Below are positions 16,116 to 25,740 of a stretch of 43,465 nt of DNA, one piece after another (positions within the stretch are counted from its first letter, which is position 1; every line of letters begins with the position of its first letter). Both the position numbers and the translations under genes were made by a program. The notes under the pieces are model-generated. The model saw only the letters and a program-made list of their open reading frames with translations. It did not search any database and was not told where the DNA came from. The stretch comes from Candidatus Altarchaeales archaeon WOR_SM1_86-2 (lineage in GTDB: Archaea > Altiarchaeota > Altiarchaeia > IMC4 > MCBC01), in contig MCBC01000023.1 of NCBI GenBank assembly GCA_001723855.1, positions 1 through 43,465 on the forward strand. Direction: 5' to 3'.

Positions 16116-17525
16116 ATGAAAGAATGTTGTGCCGTCTTTGGGGCTTCATCTGACGAGGAGGTTTTCTATACCGTATATTACGGCTTATACGCTTTGCAGC
16201 ATCGCGGCCAGGAGTCAGCGGGGATCGCTACATGGGACGAGGAGGGAGGAGTGGAATCCATAAATATATATAAGGATATGGGCCTCATCTTTGAAGCATT
16301 TAAATACCCAGGTAAATACGATCATCTTAAAGGCACCGTTGGGATCGGGCATGTTCGGTATTCCACAACGGGGGAATCAGGGATTGAAAATGCTCAACCC
16401 CTGTTGATAAATTACGCTAAGGGAAGCTTTGTCATTGCGCATAACGGAAACCTTACCAACTCAGAGGAGTTAAAGGAGGAGCTAGCTCGGGGAGGATCAA
16501 CATTCACCACCACAACAGACAGTGAGATTATTGCCAAGTTGATTGCCCAGGAGCACAGGGACGGCGATATGGTTGACGCGATAAAAAATGCCATGAAAAG
16601 GTTGGAGGGATCATATTGCCTGGTTATGATATATGAAGGCAAATTAATGGGCATACGGGACCCGCACGGCTTCAGACCTCTGGTTCTGGGCAGAAAGGAC
16701 AACACTTATGTTATAGCATCAGAAAGCTGCGCACTGGACGCATTAAACATACCTCTTTTAAGGGATGTCGAGCCGTCGGAGATCGTGGTTATCGAGGGAG
16801 ATAAAATCAGTTCGTTTAAAGGTGCGAGGAAAAGGATATCGCACTGCGTTTTTGAGTACATCTACTTTTCCAGGGCGGACTCTATAATAAACGGCATTTC
16901 CGTTTATGATGTCCGGAAAAGATTGGGGCAGATATTGGCAAGAGAGGCGCCGGTGGAGGGGGATATTGTAGCAGCGGTGCCGGAATCGGGGATTACAGCA
17001 GCAATAGGTTATGCAATGGAATCAGGGATACCTTACGGCGAAGCGATGATAAAGAACAGATACGCGGGTAGAACATTTATAATGCCCTCCCAGTCAGAAA
17101 GAGATGAAGGGGTCAGGGTAAAGTTAAACCCGATCGCCAATGAAGTTAAAGATAAGCGCATAATCCTGGTTGATGATTCTATTGTCAGGGGCAGCACATC
17201 CCGCCGGCTTATAAAATTGCTCAAGAACAACGGGGCAAAAGAGGTGCATATGAGGGTTTCCAGCCCCCCGATAAGATACCCGTGCTACTACGGCATAGAT
17301 ATGCAAACAAAAGGTGAGTTTATAGCAAGAAAGTTTGATGAAAATCTGAAGAAATACAGGCCCAGAGAAATCGAGGAGATAAGGAAGATAATTGGCGTGG
17401 ATTCGCTGGCTTATATATCTTTAGAAGGTTTGGTTGAGGCAATTGGCTTGCCAAAAGAGAAATTATGTTTAGCGTGTCTGAACGGCGAGTATCCCATAAA
17501 AAAGAAGATTCAGACAAGGTTATGA
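16116..17525 (+). CDS. purF: Amidophosphoribosyltransferase
   Basis: A 469-residue enzyme for the first committed step of purine synthesis: PRPP plus glutamine to phosphoribosylamine. The N-terminal glutaminase nucleophile is a cysteine of MKECCAVFG (C5 by alignment with the ECGVFG form) after removal of a short propeptide. GIGHVRYSTTGESGIENAQP and AHNGNLTN are the glutaminase motifs. The PRPP loop is IILVDDSIVRGSTS. Four cysteines in SHCVFEY, YPCYYG and LCLACLNG match the iron-sulphur ligands of the Bacillus-type enzyme. I chose the ATG that gives the short propeptide. The stop overlaps the next start (ATGA). Confidence 0.95.
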   Translation: MKECCAVFGASSDEEVFYTVYYGLYALQHRGQESAGIATWDEEGGVESINIYKDMGLIFEAFKYPGKYDHLKGTVGIGHVRYSTTGESGIENAQPLLINYAKGSFVIAHNGNLTNSEELKEELARGGSTFTTTTDSEIIAKLIAQEHRDGDMVDAIKNAMKRLEGSYCLVMIYEGKLMGIRDPHGFRPLVLGRKDNTYVIASESCALDALNIPLLRDVEPSEIVVIEGDKISSFKGARKRISHCVFEYIYFSRADSIINGISVYDVRKRLGQILAREAPVEGDIVAAVPESGITAAIGYAMESGIPYGEAMIKNRYAGRTFIMPSQSERDEGVRVKLNPIANEVKDKRIILVDDSIVRGSTSRRLIKLLKNNGAKEVHMRVSSPPIRYPCYYGIDMQTKGEFIARKFDENLKKYRPREIEEIRKIIGVDSLAYISLEGLVEAIGLPKEKLCLACLNGEYPIKKKIQTRL

Positions 17526-18184
17526 TTTTTATGAAAGAAATGAAAAATAAAAATACATCTGAGTACAAGAAGGTTTTGATACTCTATTTTTCCATGACAA
17601 AACAGTGTGAAAAGGCAGCAGAGGCGATTGCAGATGGATTGAGAAAGGAGAACCGCGGGGTTGTGTTAAAAAAGGTTGTGCCAGTAAAGGAATACATCTT
17701 TCCGTTCAAAAGCAAGCTGGATTTCTTTAGATATTCAATGGATTCACTGCCATGGAAAAAGATAGATATAAAGCCGCTTGATGTCGATACCGGAGGATTT
17801 GACCTCATAATAATAGGTACTCCAACCTGGTGGCTGTCCCCCTCTCCACCAATATACGCGCTTCTTTCAAAGGAGAACAGGATATACTTTGAAGGAAAAA
17901 AAGTCGCAGTATTCATATCCTGCAGAGCTATGTGGCGGAGAGATCTGAAAATTATCACCGACAGGCTGAAAAGTCTTGGAGCATATTTTATCGATGTTAT
18001 CGCTCTTCAGCACCAGGGAAAAGAACCAAAGAGGATCATATCGCTTTTTGCATATCTTTTCACTGGGGAGGAATTTAAGCCGGATTTTTTGAGGGGAATG
18101 CTCTATCCCTATGGACTTGGAGAAGGGGAACTTGAAAAGGCAGAACAATTTGGTTTGAAGATGGGTAAATTATTGAATAAATGA
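17522..18184 (+). CDS. Flavodoxin-like / NAD(P)H-dependent flavoprotein
   Basis: A 220-residue protein with a flavodoxin fold. The FMN phosphate loop is in LILYFSMTKQCEKAAEAIA near 20-38, and the second flavin loop is IIIGTPTWWLSPSPP near 95. The start is set by the ATGA overlap with purF, so the two are translationally coupled. The middle part (KSKLDFFRYSMDSLPWKKID) is an insertion relative to classical flavodoxin. A redox function is likely; its partner and its link to purine synthesis are not evident. Confidence 0.78.
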   Translation: MIFMKEMKNKNTSEYKKVLILYFSMTKQCEKAAEAIADGLRKENRGVVLKKVVPVKEYIFPFKSKLDFFRYSMDSLPWKKIDIKPLDVDTGGFDLIIIGTPTWWLSPSPPIYALLSKENRIYFEGKKVAVFISCRAMWRRDLKIITDRLKSLGAYFIDVIALQHQGKEPKRIISLFAYLFTGEEFKPDFLRGMLYPYGLGEGELEKAEQFGLKMGKLLNK

Positions 18185-18216
18185 TTTATTTTTTATTAAA
18201 ATAATAAATACAAAAA

Positions 18217-19284
18217 ATGGATTCAAAAAAATACAGGGTTGTGTCAATAAGCGGGGAGGATAAGTTTGATGCTTTGGATAAGGTTTTGAAGGAAACCGAT
18301 TTTTTTGGCATTTTAAATGAACATCTCAAAGCAAGCGGAAAAAAGAAAAAAGACTTCTCCATAGTGATCAAACCGAATATTATGATGTGCTATAAAAAGC
18401 AAGATCCAACGGTCGTGTATACCGATCCGGGATTGGTTGAACATCTGATCGGTAAGATTGCTGAGAAAGGATTTCTAAAAATAAGCGTTGTTGATGCCCA
18501 GAATGTTTTCAGCAACTGGTTTGAGAACAGGGATGTATTAACCGTGGCAAAATACGCCGGTTATTCAGAAAAAAATTATAAGATCGTTGATTTAACCGAA
18601 GAGAAAGTGCCGTATGACTATGGAGGAACCTCCGGAGAACATTATGTGGGGCCCACATGGAGGGATGCGGATTTCAGAATTTCCTTTGCAAAGAATAAGA
18701 CACATTTCGCATGCTATTCCACTTTAGCGGTAAAGAACATCTACGGCACAAGCCCTGAACCAAATAAATTTCTGGAATATCATACTAAAAGAGAATATCA
18801 CACGATCACGGTGGATATACTGAAAAACTTCCAGGTACATTTCGGCATCATTGATGCTTTTTGGAGTTCTGACGGAATAATGGGTTTAAAAACCGATTAT
18901 ACCCCAAAAAATACAAAAACCATTATCGGGGGCGAGAACATCATCGCTGTTGATATGGCAGCGAATAAGAAGATGGGTTTGGAACCAGCAGCCGGGAATC
19001 TTTTAGAATTGGCTGTAAAGGAGTTTGGCAAGCCGGAGATCGAGATAATAGGAGATGATTCCGTTTATAAGGACTGGGATAATGTCCCGCCGTTTATAGA
19101 TAAAATAAGCGATGTAATGGAGGAATTATATTCATTTTCAAATTTCTTCGGGTTTCTGAGTTCAGAGATGGACACCGCAAAGTTTCCATGCAAGATAGAG
19201 GGGCCCAGCATATGGAGAAAGATCATCCTGAAATTAAGGAGATTTATTCTGCGGATTTTGATGCTGATTTCAAGATTTGAGTGA
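18217..19284 (+). CDS. DUF362-family protein, long form
   Basis: A 355-residue second DUF362 protein. Conserved segments are VIKPNIMMCYKKQDPTVVYT near 50, VVDAQNVFSNWF near 90, ISFAKNKTHFACYSTLAVKN near 150, IIDAFWSSDGIMG near 205 and IAVDMAANKKMGL near 250. The C-terminal ~50 residues form a basic helix (WRKIILKLRRFILRILMLIS) that could attach it to the membrane. It follows the flavodoxin-like gene by 32 nt in the same direction and may be in its operon. Function unknown. Confidence 0.78.
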   Translation: MDSKKYRVVSISGEDKFDALDKVLKETDFFGILNEHLKASGKKKKDFSIVIKPNIMMCYKKQDPTVVYTDPGLVEHLIGKIAEKGFLKISVVDAQNVFSNWFENRDVLTVAKYAGYSEKNYKIVDLTEEKVPYDYGGTSGEHYVGPTWRDADFRISFAKNKTHFACYSTLAVKNIYGTSPEPNKFLEYHTKREYHTITVDILKNFQVHFGIIDAFWSSDGIMGLKTDYTPKNTKTIIGGENIIAVDMAANKKMGLEPAAGNLLELAVKEFGKPEIEIIGDDSVYKDWDNVPPFIDKISDVMEELYSFSNFFGFLSSEMDTAKFPCKIEGPSIWRKIILKLRRFILRILMLISRFE

Positions 19285-19329
19285 TATTAACTCTCTCTAA
19301 AAGACCTGGGGAGAAGATATAATGGATAC

Positions 19330-22300
19330 TTACGAACAAGAGTAAATCCTCCAAAGTATAAGTATCAGTATTATAATCAGTATGATTATTCCAATAACCA
19401 TCCTCCGCCAGTACGCTGGTTTCTTCCAAAGCACAAGTATCAGGATCACAATTAGTATTATTATTAAGATAACAAGCCACCAGGGGATCTTACCTTCGCA
19501 GACATTGCCTGGCGCGATGCATTTACTTGTATCAAAGTGACAAGTAGAATCACAAGATAATGCTCCGCCAATGAAATTATCGAGATCCTTGCAGCCAGTT
19601 ACCTGACCCCAGTTACGACCGTCACATTCTTCTCCAGGACCTATAATCCCATCACCGCACTTTGTCCGAGTAACTTGGATTTCAATGCCGCCAACGATTT
19701 CGCCGTTAATATATTCAGTAATGGTGAAAATGTGTGTTTCACCTACTTGTGCACCATCTGGCGCGTCCACTATAAGTGTTGCTGTCTTGGTTTCCCCCGG
19801 ATCTTGATCTTGGGGGTAGTCTCGTTTTATTCGAGCCGGCCAGAGGATTGGCGGTCCATTTTCCACTCCAACCTGTCTGACTTCAAGAAAGGGTAAGGCG
19901 GTTGTGTCTGTAGGATTAGTGACATTAAAAACAATCTCTCCTGGAGAAGACACTGGATGAACATCTGTATTCTCTTGACCCTTGTTATTATTAAGATTCT
20001 CATCCCACGGATGATCAATCGTGACTACAATGCAGCTATGACCTGTGACACTTGGTGTCCATGTAACTTCCGCTGTCGCATTTCCCCCGGCAGGTACTGT
20101 AACCGTGTCAGTACCAAAATCGTTCCAGATCTTTTGCCCAGTTCCCCAAAATGCCCATTGAAAATTCACCTTCGTATCATTAGCAGGTACCGTGGCGTCG
20201 TTATGGATAGTGGCTTTGACTGTGTAGGTTGTTCCCACCCTAAGATCATTTGAAGCTACGGCAACACCAGTCAACTTATCATAAATCTGGATCTCTGGAT
20301 TATTCCAACGGGGATCACCACCGGAGGGATTAAGATGCCATGTTGATGAATCCCACTGGGAGTATGTATATGGATCCGGCAGCGGCTGATCTGGCAGTCT
20401 CCGAAACATCGTAACTGCTACCCTGCCTGATGTTTGCCCGACTGCGACCACATTGACAGGACCTACTGTACCGGCAGGGACGGTAAAGTTTTTAGAAAAG
20501 CTCCCACTGCTTGCGGTGGCATTCGTAGTAGTGCCCTCAAAATTGATATCAGCTGTTTCGCTGCCGACAAAATTGGTCCCATCAAGTGTAACCGTAATTC
20601 CAGCAGGGCCATTTTCCGGATTCGTTGAAAGCATCGCTCCACCACTGGTTACTGTGATGTTTTCTTCATAGGGTCGGTAGTTATGCTTTATGACAGTAAC
20701 ATTTATTTCCCCGCCGGAAGATGGTGTGATGTCAAAGAATACCTGCCCGGATGTATCAGTGTATTCAACTTCGTACACATCATTACCTTTTTGCAGACAT
20801 ACTCTTGCATGATGAACCGGATCACCTCCGCTATTGTTCACTGTAACCACGAACTTCTGAGATCCTCCGGAACCGATGGTATCCGGATGAGTTACGGTCA
20901 ATGCTGTTGGCTGCTCTGTCCAGATAGCCATCTCTGGGTCACCAAAGAGATGGAAAAGTTCAAATGTAAGATTAGTATAATCACCGGTATATCCATATTC
21001 ACTTGCCATGTAAACTTTACCGTAGGTTAGCACCTGGCCAGTGCTGAACAAGCCACCAGATGCAAAAGACGCATCAAAGCCTGGCCATGTTGCATCAATA
21101 AATCCTCTGATCATTTGATCATTATACCCACTATAACTGTTGCGTGTGGATCCAATAGCTGCGACTGCTCCACCGTTTTGTTGCCGGGTGAATTCTTCAC
21201 AGAAAGACTCGAAGTTTCGAGTCAGAGCAGGATCATTAAGTTGATCAATTTCACCATCGAACCAGCCAGACTGGCATTCTATGCTAAAAACGACAGGTAA
21301 CAGATCACCGTTTGTTAACCCGGCAATATCTACCGTGTTATATGGGGGATCACCCCATCCATCAATACCTGACCCCCAACAAGGACTACAACCACACAAC
21401 GAATGACACCAGAAGTTTCTAGATGCTCCATGATCCCTGTGGTAGACAAGGAGTCGTCCAGCATTGATGGCATTGGTAATGTCCGCGGTGTTACCATTCC
21501 ATGCAAAACCAGTTGCTCGTAACAAACCGGGCGGGAGAGGGAGCCCGTCATCCCAGGAAAAATAGTCACCTGGAGCAGGACTGTAATTCATTGGGTTTAC
21601 TGCAGCATCAGTCGAATAGATTCTTTCAACAGTGTAACCTTGCGTCAGCAAATAGTCTCGAATCTCTTCGGAGGTCAAAACGAACCGTCTGTCTTCATAC
21701 CCGTCCCGACGGGTTATCCATATATTCCATGGGGGGCCGGACCATACATCATCATCCTGGAAGTAGGCACAAGCAGATGCATGGGAGTAGAAAGTGGCAT
21801 TGTTGGGGGGATCGCGTTCATAATTTAGGGTCTTAGTGACGATAGTAGCGGCTTGTGCAGCGGTATCCACGGAAATTCTACCCACATAAATATCCGGAAA
21901 ATAGTCGGTTCCATCAACGGTTGCATAATATAAGTCTGTTGGAGTATCAAAACCACCATGCATATCGCTTGGATGGGGATTTTCATAGTGGGTGGGAATA
22001 AAATCCGAGTCCCCAACCAGTAATACATAACTTGGTGGCAGAACCCATGTATCATAAGCATTTTGAATGTAATCGGTGATATTATCGGCAGTGAGACCGG
22101 CAGCATTGATATCTGAAGTGTTTACTATTATTGTCGGCACACCTTTCTTCACCTTCCAGTCTCTCAAGGGTACAACTTCGTTGTAGAAATTATCATGGGT
22201 AATGATTAGGTACTCCGCACCGCTGCCGGGAGACCATGAAGGTGGGTCGTATACATCCAATTGCTTGTCTGCGTCTTCTATTTTATAGACTGTGCTTCCA

Positions 22301-23343
22301 TCAATTATTTTCCAATTGTTCGCATCTATTTTTGAAATTTTTGCGTTTTTAGACAGGCTGTAGTTATTATTTTTAAAAACCCCCATTACTTCATCATGCA
22401 TTTCGCCCTCTTCAAGGAACTCTCTATACTTTGGACTCATGCTAAACAAATACTGTAAACTTTTCGGGGGCATATATCTATAATTCTGGATAAATGCTTG
22501 GCACAAAGGTTCAAATGCTGGAGATAACGCCCTTTTGTCAATCGCTTCAATTTGTGCCTCTCTATCATAGTTCAATCTTACTTCAATTTTTGAATGAACC
22601 TTGAGTTTCTTGGTAACCGGATTGAATTGCACGGGATAGAGATTCACCTCCACAATTCTATGACCTCTGATAATGATTGGCTTAACTCCATCCATGCCTT
22701 CCACCGAAGCGGTATAAGATGGAAAGAAAGCATCGGTCTTGTAGGTTACATTGTCAATGACAAAGGGCGGCAGCGTGGCATTAGCTAAGTCTACAGGCGG
22801 TTCCTGGGCGGGAATCACATTATAGCCATCTAAAACCTGCTCATCCATGTAGAGAATCTCTATATCATTGATATTGATGTTGTGAGGAATCTCGAAATAT
22901 CTGGTTATCACGGGAACAGCGGGTTTTCCGACATCAGAGATATGACCTGCACTGGGAACATTAAGGTGATGAAATACGGTTCCATTAACATTTGTAGGTA
23001 GCACATACATCCCATAGATGTTGGAATCCACAGAGATCCCTGTAGTGTCTTCGGATTTTGGAAGTATCCTGGAGAGAGTTCCCGGGTCAAATCCTGCAAT
23101 AAATGGAACCCATGCGGCATTGCCTAATTTAGGATCACAGGTGTCCCCTACACCATCATTGTCTAAATCCCTCTGCTCGGGATTATAGATGGCGGGGCAA
23201 TTATCTACAATATCATTAATACCATCCCCATCAGAGTCCGCGGCACTAACCAAATCGCTAAAAATTAAAATCATTCCAAAAACCACAATACAAAAAATCA
23301 ACCCGTTCGTTAAAAATTTTCCAGTTTTGAATATTTTATACAT
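19330..23343 (-). CDS. Secreted gingipain-like (C25) cysteine protease, multi-domain, membrane-anchored
   Basis: A 1337-residue exported protein. I chose the ATG at 23343, giving MYKIFKTGKFLTNG and a signal peptide of about 34 residues; a TATA-like TTTATATA lies ~35 bp upstream. A calcium-binding thrombospondin type 3 segment follows (DSDGDGINDIVDNCP, DLDNDGVGDTCDP). A gingipain propeptide-like region precedes the C25 catalytic domain, with WKVKKGVPTIIVNTS, YVLLVGDSDFIPTHY, the catalytic histidine near 638 in YHRDHGAS and the cysteine near 690 in SIECQSGWFD. C-terminal are Ig-like/IPT and CARDB-like domains, a CGDGIIGPGEECDG cysteine-rich unit and two adjacent membrane helices. It is likely a surface or periplasmic-type protease. 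Base composition is richer in G+C than its neighbours. Confidence 0.88.
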   Translation of the reverse strand: MYKIFKTGKFLTNGLIFCIVVFGMILIFSDLVSAADSDGDGINDIVDNCPAIYNPEQRDLDNDGVGDTCDPKLGNAAWVPFIAGFDPGTLSRILPKSEDTTGISVDSNIYGMYVLPTNVNGTVFHHLNVPSAGHISDVGKPAVPVITRYFEIPHNININDIEILYMDEQVLDGYNVIPAQEPPVDLANATLPPFVIDNVTYKTDAFFPSYTASVEGMDGVKPIIIRGHRIVEVNLYPVQFNPVTKKLKVHSKIEVRLNYDREAQIEAIDKRALSPAFEPLCQAFIQNYRYMPPKSLQYLFSMSPKYREFLEEGEMHDEVMGVFKNNNYSLSKNAKISKIDANNWKIIDGSTVYKIEDADKQLDVYDPPSWSPGSGAEYLIITHDNFYNEVVPLRDWKVKKGVPTIIVNTSDINAAGLTADNITDYIQNAYDTWVLPPSYVLLVGDSDFIPTHYENPHPSDMHGGFDTPTDLYYATVDGTDYFPDIYVGRISVDTAAQAATIVTKTLNYERDPPNNATFYSHASACAYFQDDDVWSGPPWNIWITRRDGYEDRRFVLTSEEIRDYLLTQGYTVERIYSTDAAVNPMNYSPAPGDYFSWDDGLPLPPGLLRATGFAWNGNTADITNAINAGRLLVYHRDHGASRNFWCHSLCGCSPCWGSGIDGWGDPPYNTVDIAGLTNGDLLPVVFSIECQSGWFDGEIDQLNDPALTRNFESFCEEFTRQQNGGAVAAIGSTRNSYSGYNDQMIRGFIDATWPGFDASFASGGLFSTGQVLTYGKVYMASEYGYTGDYTNLTFELFHLFGDPEMAIWTEQPTALTVTHPDTIGSGGSQKFVVTVNNSGGDPVHHARVCLQKGNDVYEVEYTDTSGQVFFDITPSSGGEINVTVIKHNYRPYEENITVTSGGAMLSTNPENGPAGITVTLDGTNFVGSETADINFEGTTTNATASSGSFSKNFTVPAGTVGPVNVVAVGQTSGRVAVTMFRRLPDQPLPDPYTYSQWDSSTWHLNPSGGDPRWNNPEIQIYDKLTGVAVASNDLRVGTTYTVKATIHNDATVPANDTKVNFQWAFWGTGQKIWNDFGTDTVTVPAGGNATAEVTWTPSVTGHSCIVVTIDHPWDENLNNNKGQENTDVHPVSSPGEIVFNVTNPTDTTALPFLEVRQVGVENGPPILWPARIKRDYPQDQDPGETKTATLIVDAPDGAQVGETHIFTITEYINGEIVGGIEIQVTRTKCGDGIIGPGEECDGRNWGQVTGCKDLDNFIGGALSCDSTCHFDTSKCIAPGNVCEGKIPWWLVILIIILIVILILVLWKKPAYWRRMVIGIIILIIILILILWRIYSCS

Positions 23344-23416
23344 TTTTAATTGTTGATATATCATACATTTTAAATATATAAATATATTCGATACTATTTT
23401 ATTTTCAAAAAAGACT

Positions 23417-23665
23417 TTTAACAATTTCGCTAAAAATCAGGAATTTACTCTCTGATTCAAAAAAGACACAAAAAAATTTGATTTTTTTTCATTTCTCACT
23501 GAAAAATCTAAACAGAAGGTATAACAGGGACAGGGTATCAACGGCCCCGACCGCGATGCCGTTTATCAAGAAACCCGTTGCGTTAAGAATCGGGGTTGCG
23601 TTTCCAGCCAGCCATTCACTGTACGTTCCTATATGGAAGGACCCGTCTGGTGTGGGGGATAGAAG
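23417..23665. repeat. ~245-bp direct repeat, left copy
   Basis: Closely matches 25741-25990 (about one change in ten, with small indels). It begins TTTAACAATTTCGCTAAAAA and runs through the last ~55 codons of a membrane-protein gene to GTCTGGTGTGGGG. With the right copy it brackets the two-gene protease cassette. Confidence 0.9.
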
Positions 23666-23689
23666 GACTAAAAATAATAACCACAGCAT
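23489..23689 (-). pseudogene. 3' fragment of membrane-protein gene (duplicate)
   Basis: The frame gives a 66-residue product whose body (SFHIGTYSEWLAGNATPILN, GFLINGIAVGAVDTLSLLYL) is nearly the same as the C-terminus of the 177-residue membrane protein at 25814-26347. The first residues (MLWLLFLVLLSPTPDG) are a continuation of the same helix. It lacks the first ~110 residues and has no promoter of its own that I can see, so it is best read as the leftover 3' end of a duplicated gene. Confidence 0.75.
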
Positions 23690-23827
23690 TTTCCCCCTTA
23701 TACTCTTTGATACTTTTGTTTATCTGGCTCATGTAAAGTTAAGGATGAGCGTGAACGACTCACTAAAGTAAAACGAATACTGATATGCAAGCGGTCGGTT
23801 ATAACCTCCGGGAATCATCCCCATGCC

Positions 23828-24331
23828 CTATAATAGACCATACTCCGGCTCTTCACCCTCTGGTCGTGAATATGAGGTTCCGAAAGTCCAAAAAAGTAGC
23901 ATCTTAGTGCCATCCACAGACCTGCCCTTAGACAACCAAGCTATTCTATCTACTGGTCCGTCATGAACAAGCCGGGGAGGGCTTATTTCCTCATGACTAT
24001 CACCGAAAGCCTTGTATATCTCTCTTTCAGCATTTTCATTAGAAAGATAGGAAAGGGGTGGAAAATCACAGAGTTTTCGCCATTGTCCGAACCTTCCATA
24101 TGCTAGTAGAACCCCCTCCAGACCCAGGCGAAGAAATCCCACCAGGCGGTCTCCTGAAGCAACTGGAACCAGCCAGTAGGATGGATTACCATCAATGTCC
24201 TTCACTAAAATGGGTTGTTCCTTCCTCCAGCGCTCAGCGATAACATCTGGTAATCCCAACTCCCCCCGTAAGTTCACGAGTAAGCCATCCGCAATCCTCT
24301 CTATTTCGCTCTGTTCCGCTTTCTTTATCAT
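23828..24331 (-). CDS. Small protein resembling the N-terminal domain of the adjacent C39-like protease
   Basis: A 167-residue protein of unknown family. The core KDIDGNPSYWLVPVASGDRL followed by VGFLRLGLEGVLLAYGRFG resembles YDLSGLPLFYDFPVRRGRGY followed by VGFIRTAANKVLGDP in the neighbouring protease, suggesting a shared domain. In other cysteine-protease systems a stand-alone propeptide homologue acts as inhibitor; that is the inference here. It has no signal peptide and no catalytic motif. It lies 50 nt downstream of the protease gene in the same direction. G+C is clearly higher than in flanking genes, as expected for transferred DNA. Confidence 0.65.
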   Translation of the reverse strand: MIKKAEQSEIERIADGLLVNLRGELGLPDVIAERWRKEQPILVKDIDGNPSYWLVPVASGDRLVGFLRLGLEGVLLAYGRFGQWRKLCDFPPLSYLSNENAEREIYKAFGDSHEEISPPRLVHDGPVDRIAWLSKGRSVDGTKMLLFWTFGTSYSRPEGEEPEYGLL

Positions 24332-24381
24332 CTTTCCTGCTGTCTATATGGCAAAGTATTTTCCATGGCCGCTCTCCTTGA

Positions 24382-25659
24382 TTAGGCATGGTTGGTAGTC
24401 CTGCGTTCTAGGGTATACATACCATAACTGGTAGAGTAGTTAGTAGTGTTGAAGTTCTCCCAATATATTGCACCGGTGTTGGGTGGCCAGGGGTCGAAGA
24501 TGTACAGATAACGGGGTTGAGGCTGATTTATTATCCAGATATTCCACTTTCTTGTTCCCGCACATGCCCGGGCATGCCCGGGTATGCAACTCATAAACGG
24601 GCGCCGCTCCTTAATCTCATTTTCGCAGGTAGTCCAACCCGCCGTATTATGGCGAGTTGCATCGAAGCAATTATTGGTGAGGGACTCCAATCCTGGCACT
24701 ATGGCATTGGGACTAGTACCTTGATTGTCTGGAGCACCGAATGCTTGGGCGATTTCGTGCTGGGAGTAGCAGTAGCGCCAGTAACAGAGCATCATCTGCG
24801 CCGATGCTCTGGCACAATGAACATTGTTTTCCTGGGGATGGAGGCAGAAGCACTCGTGGTCTTTACAATCCCCGGTATGGCAACAGAAGTCCAAAACCCG
24901 CTCGGTATACAACTTTATAAGTTCGTACTCTAAGAGGACCTGGTCAATAACTTCTAAACGCTCTTTTGAAGCAAGATCATACATATGCGTCGGATCTAAC
25001 TTCTTTTCCTTTCTGAAAAGATCCTCCGTTTCTTGATTCACCTTTTTCCATACCTTTGGACCGGATTTCTCCCATTCCTCAGGGAGATCATTCAGAAGAG
25101 AGTAAGGGACCTGGCCTAATCTCTCTCGTGGTGTTCCGGGCTCAGGTGGTATCTCGGTGAAGTCTCCCACATCCATCAACAGGGTCTTAGTTTCCTTGCT
25201 TCGAGAAACCAACTCAGCGCTTAAGGCAAGTTTTGGATAACTGTAGCAGACCAGCTTGATACTTTTTGTGGTATATTTTGAATACTTTTTTCGCATCAAT
25301 TTTCGCAGTTCGTTCTGAGCGGCATTCATATTCCATCCCAGTGGTGTAACCTGGGTACTGACTACGGGATCGCCCAGGACTTTATTGGCTGCCGTACGGA
25401 TGAAACCAACATACCCCCTGCCTCTACGCACTGGAAAATCGTAGAATAAGGGCAAACCCGAAAGATCGTAGATTACCGTTGGTCGAGCAGCGATTCTACC
25501 TAGTTCCCACCCTTTAAACCCCCTGGATCGTGTACCCACACCAGAATAAAGATGGAACTGGGCGTGAAGTTTGGCGTTTTTAGCATTTACTGCAAAATCT
25601 CGGGATCCCAGATGGGCCCGCTTTTCTTTGTCCATAAAATACACATCATTTTTTGCCAT
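24382..25659 (-). CDS. C39/papain-like cysteine protease with N-terminal propeptide-like domain
   Basis: A 425-residue protein. Residues ~25-160 form a domain resembling the following gene's product (YDLSGLPLFYDFPVRRGRGY). A charged linker leads to a cysteine cluster at 259-272 (CC, C265, C270, C272) that could bind metal. The C-terminal domain has a C39-type layout: C282 in NNVHCARASAQMMLCYW, H362 in IPGHARACAG and D389 in YIFDPWPP, a plausible catalytic triad. There is no signal peptide, so it probably acts inside the cell or is released by lysis. The gene pair is bounded by direct repeats and has a higher G+C content than its surroundings. Confidence 0.7.
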   Translation of the reverse strand: MAKNDVYFMDKEKRAHLGSRDFAVNAKNAKLHAQFHLYSGVGTRSRGFKGWELGRIAARPTVIYDLSGLPLFYDFPVRRGRGYVGFIRTAANKVLGDPVVSTQVTPLGWNMNAAQNELRKLMRKKYSKYTTKSIKLVCYSYPKLALSAELVSRSKETKTLLMDVGDFTEIPPEPGTPRERLGQVPYSLLNDLPEEWEKSGPKVWKKVNQETEDLFRKEKKLDPTHMYDLASKERLEVIDQVLLEYELIKLYTERVLDFCCHTGDCKDHECFCLHPQENNVHCARASAQMMLCYWRYCYSQHEIAQAFGAPDNQGTSPNAIVPGLESLTNNCFDATRHNTAGWTTCENEIKERRPFMSCIPGHARACAGTRKWNIWIINQPQPRYLYIFDPWPPNTGAIYWENFNTTNYSTSYGMYTLERRTTNHA

Positions 25660-25740
25660 TTTTATTTTTATTTTCTTTGTATCCTATAAATAAAAACCTT
25701 TTTAAGGGAATCGATTTGCTTTTTTGATTCAAAAAAAAAA

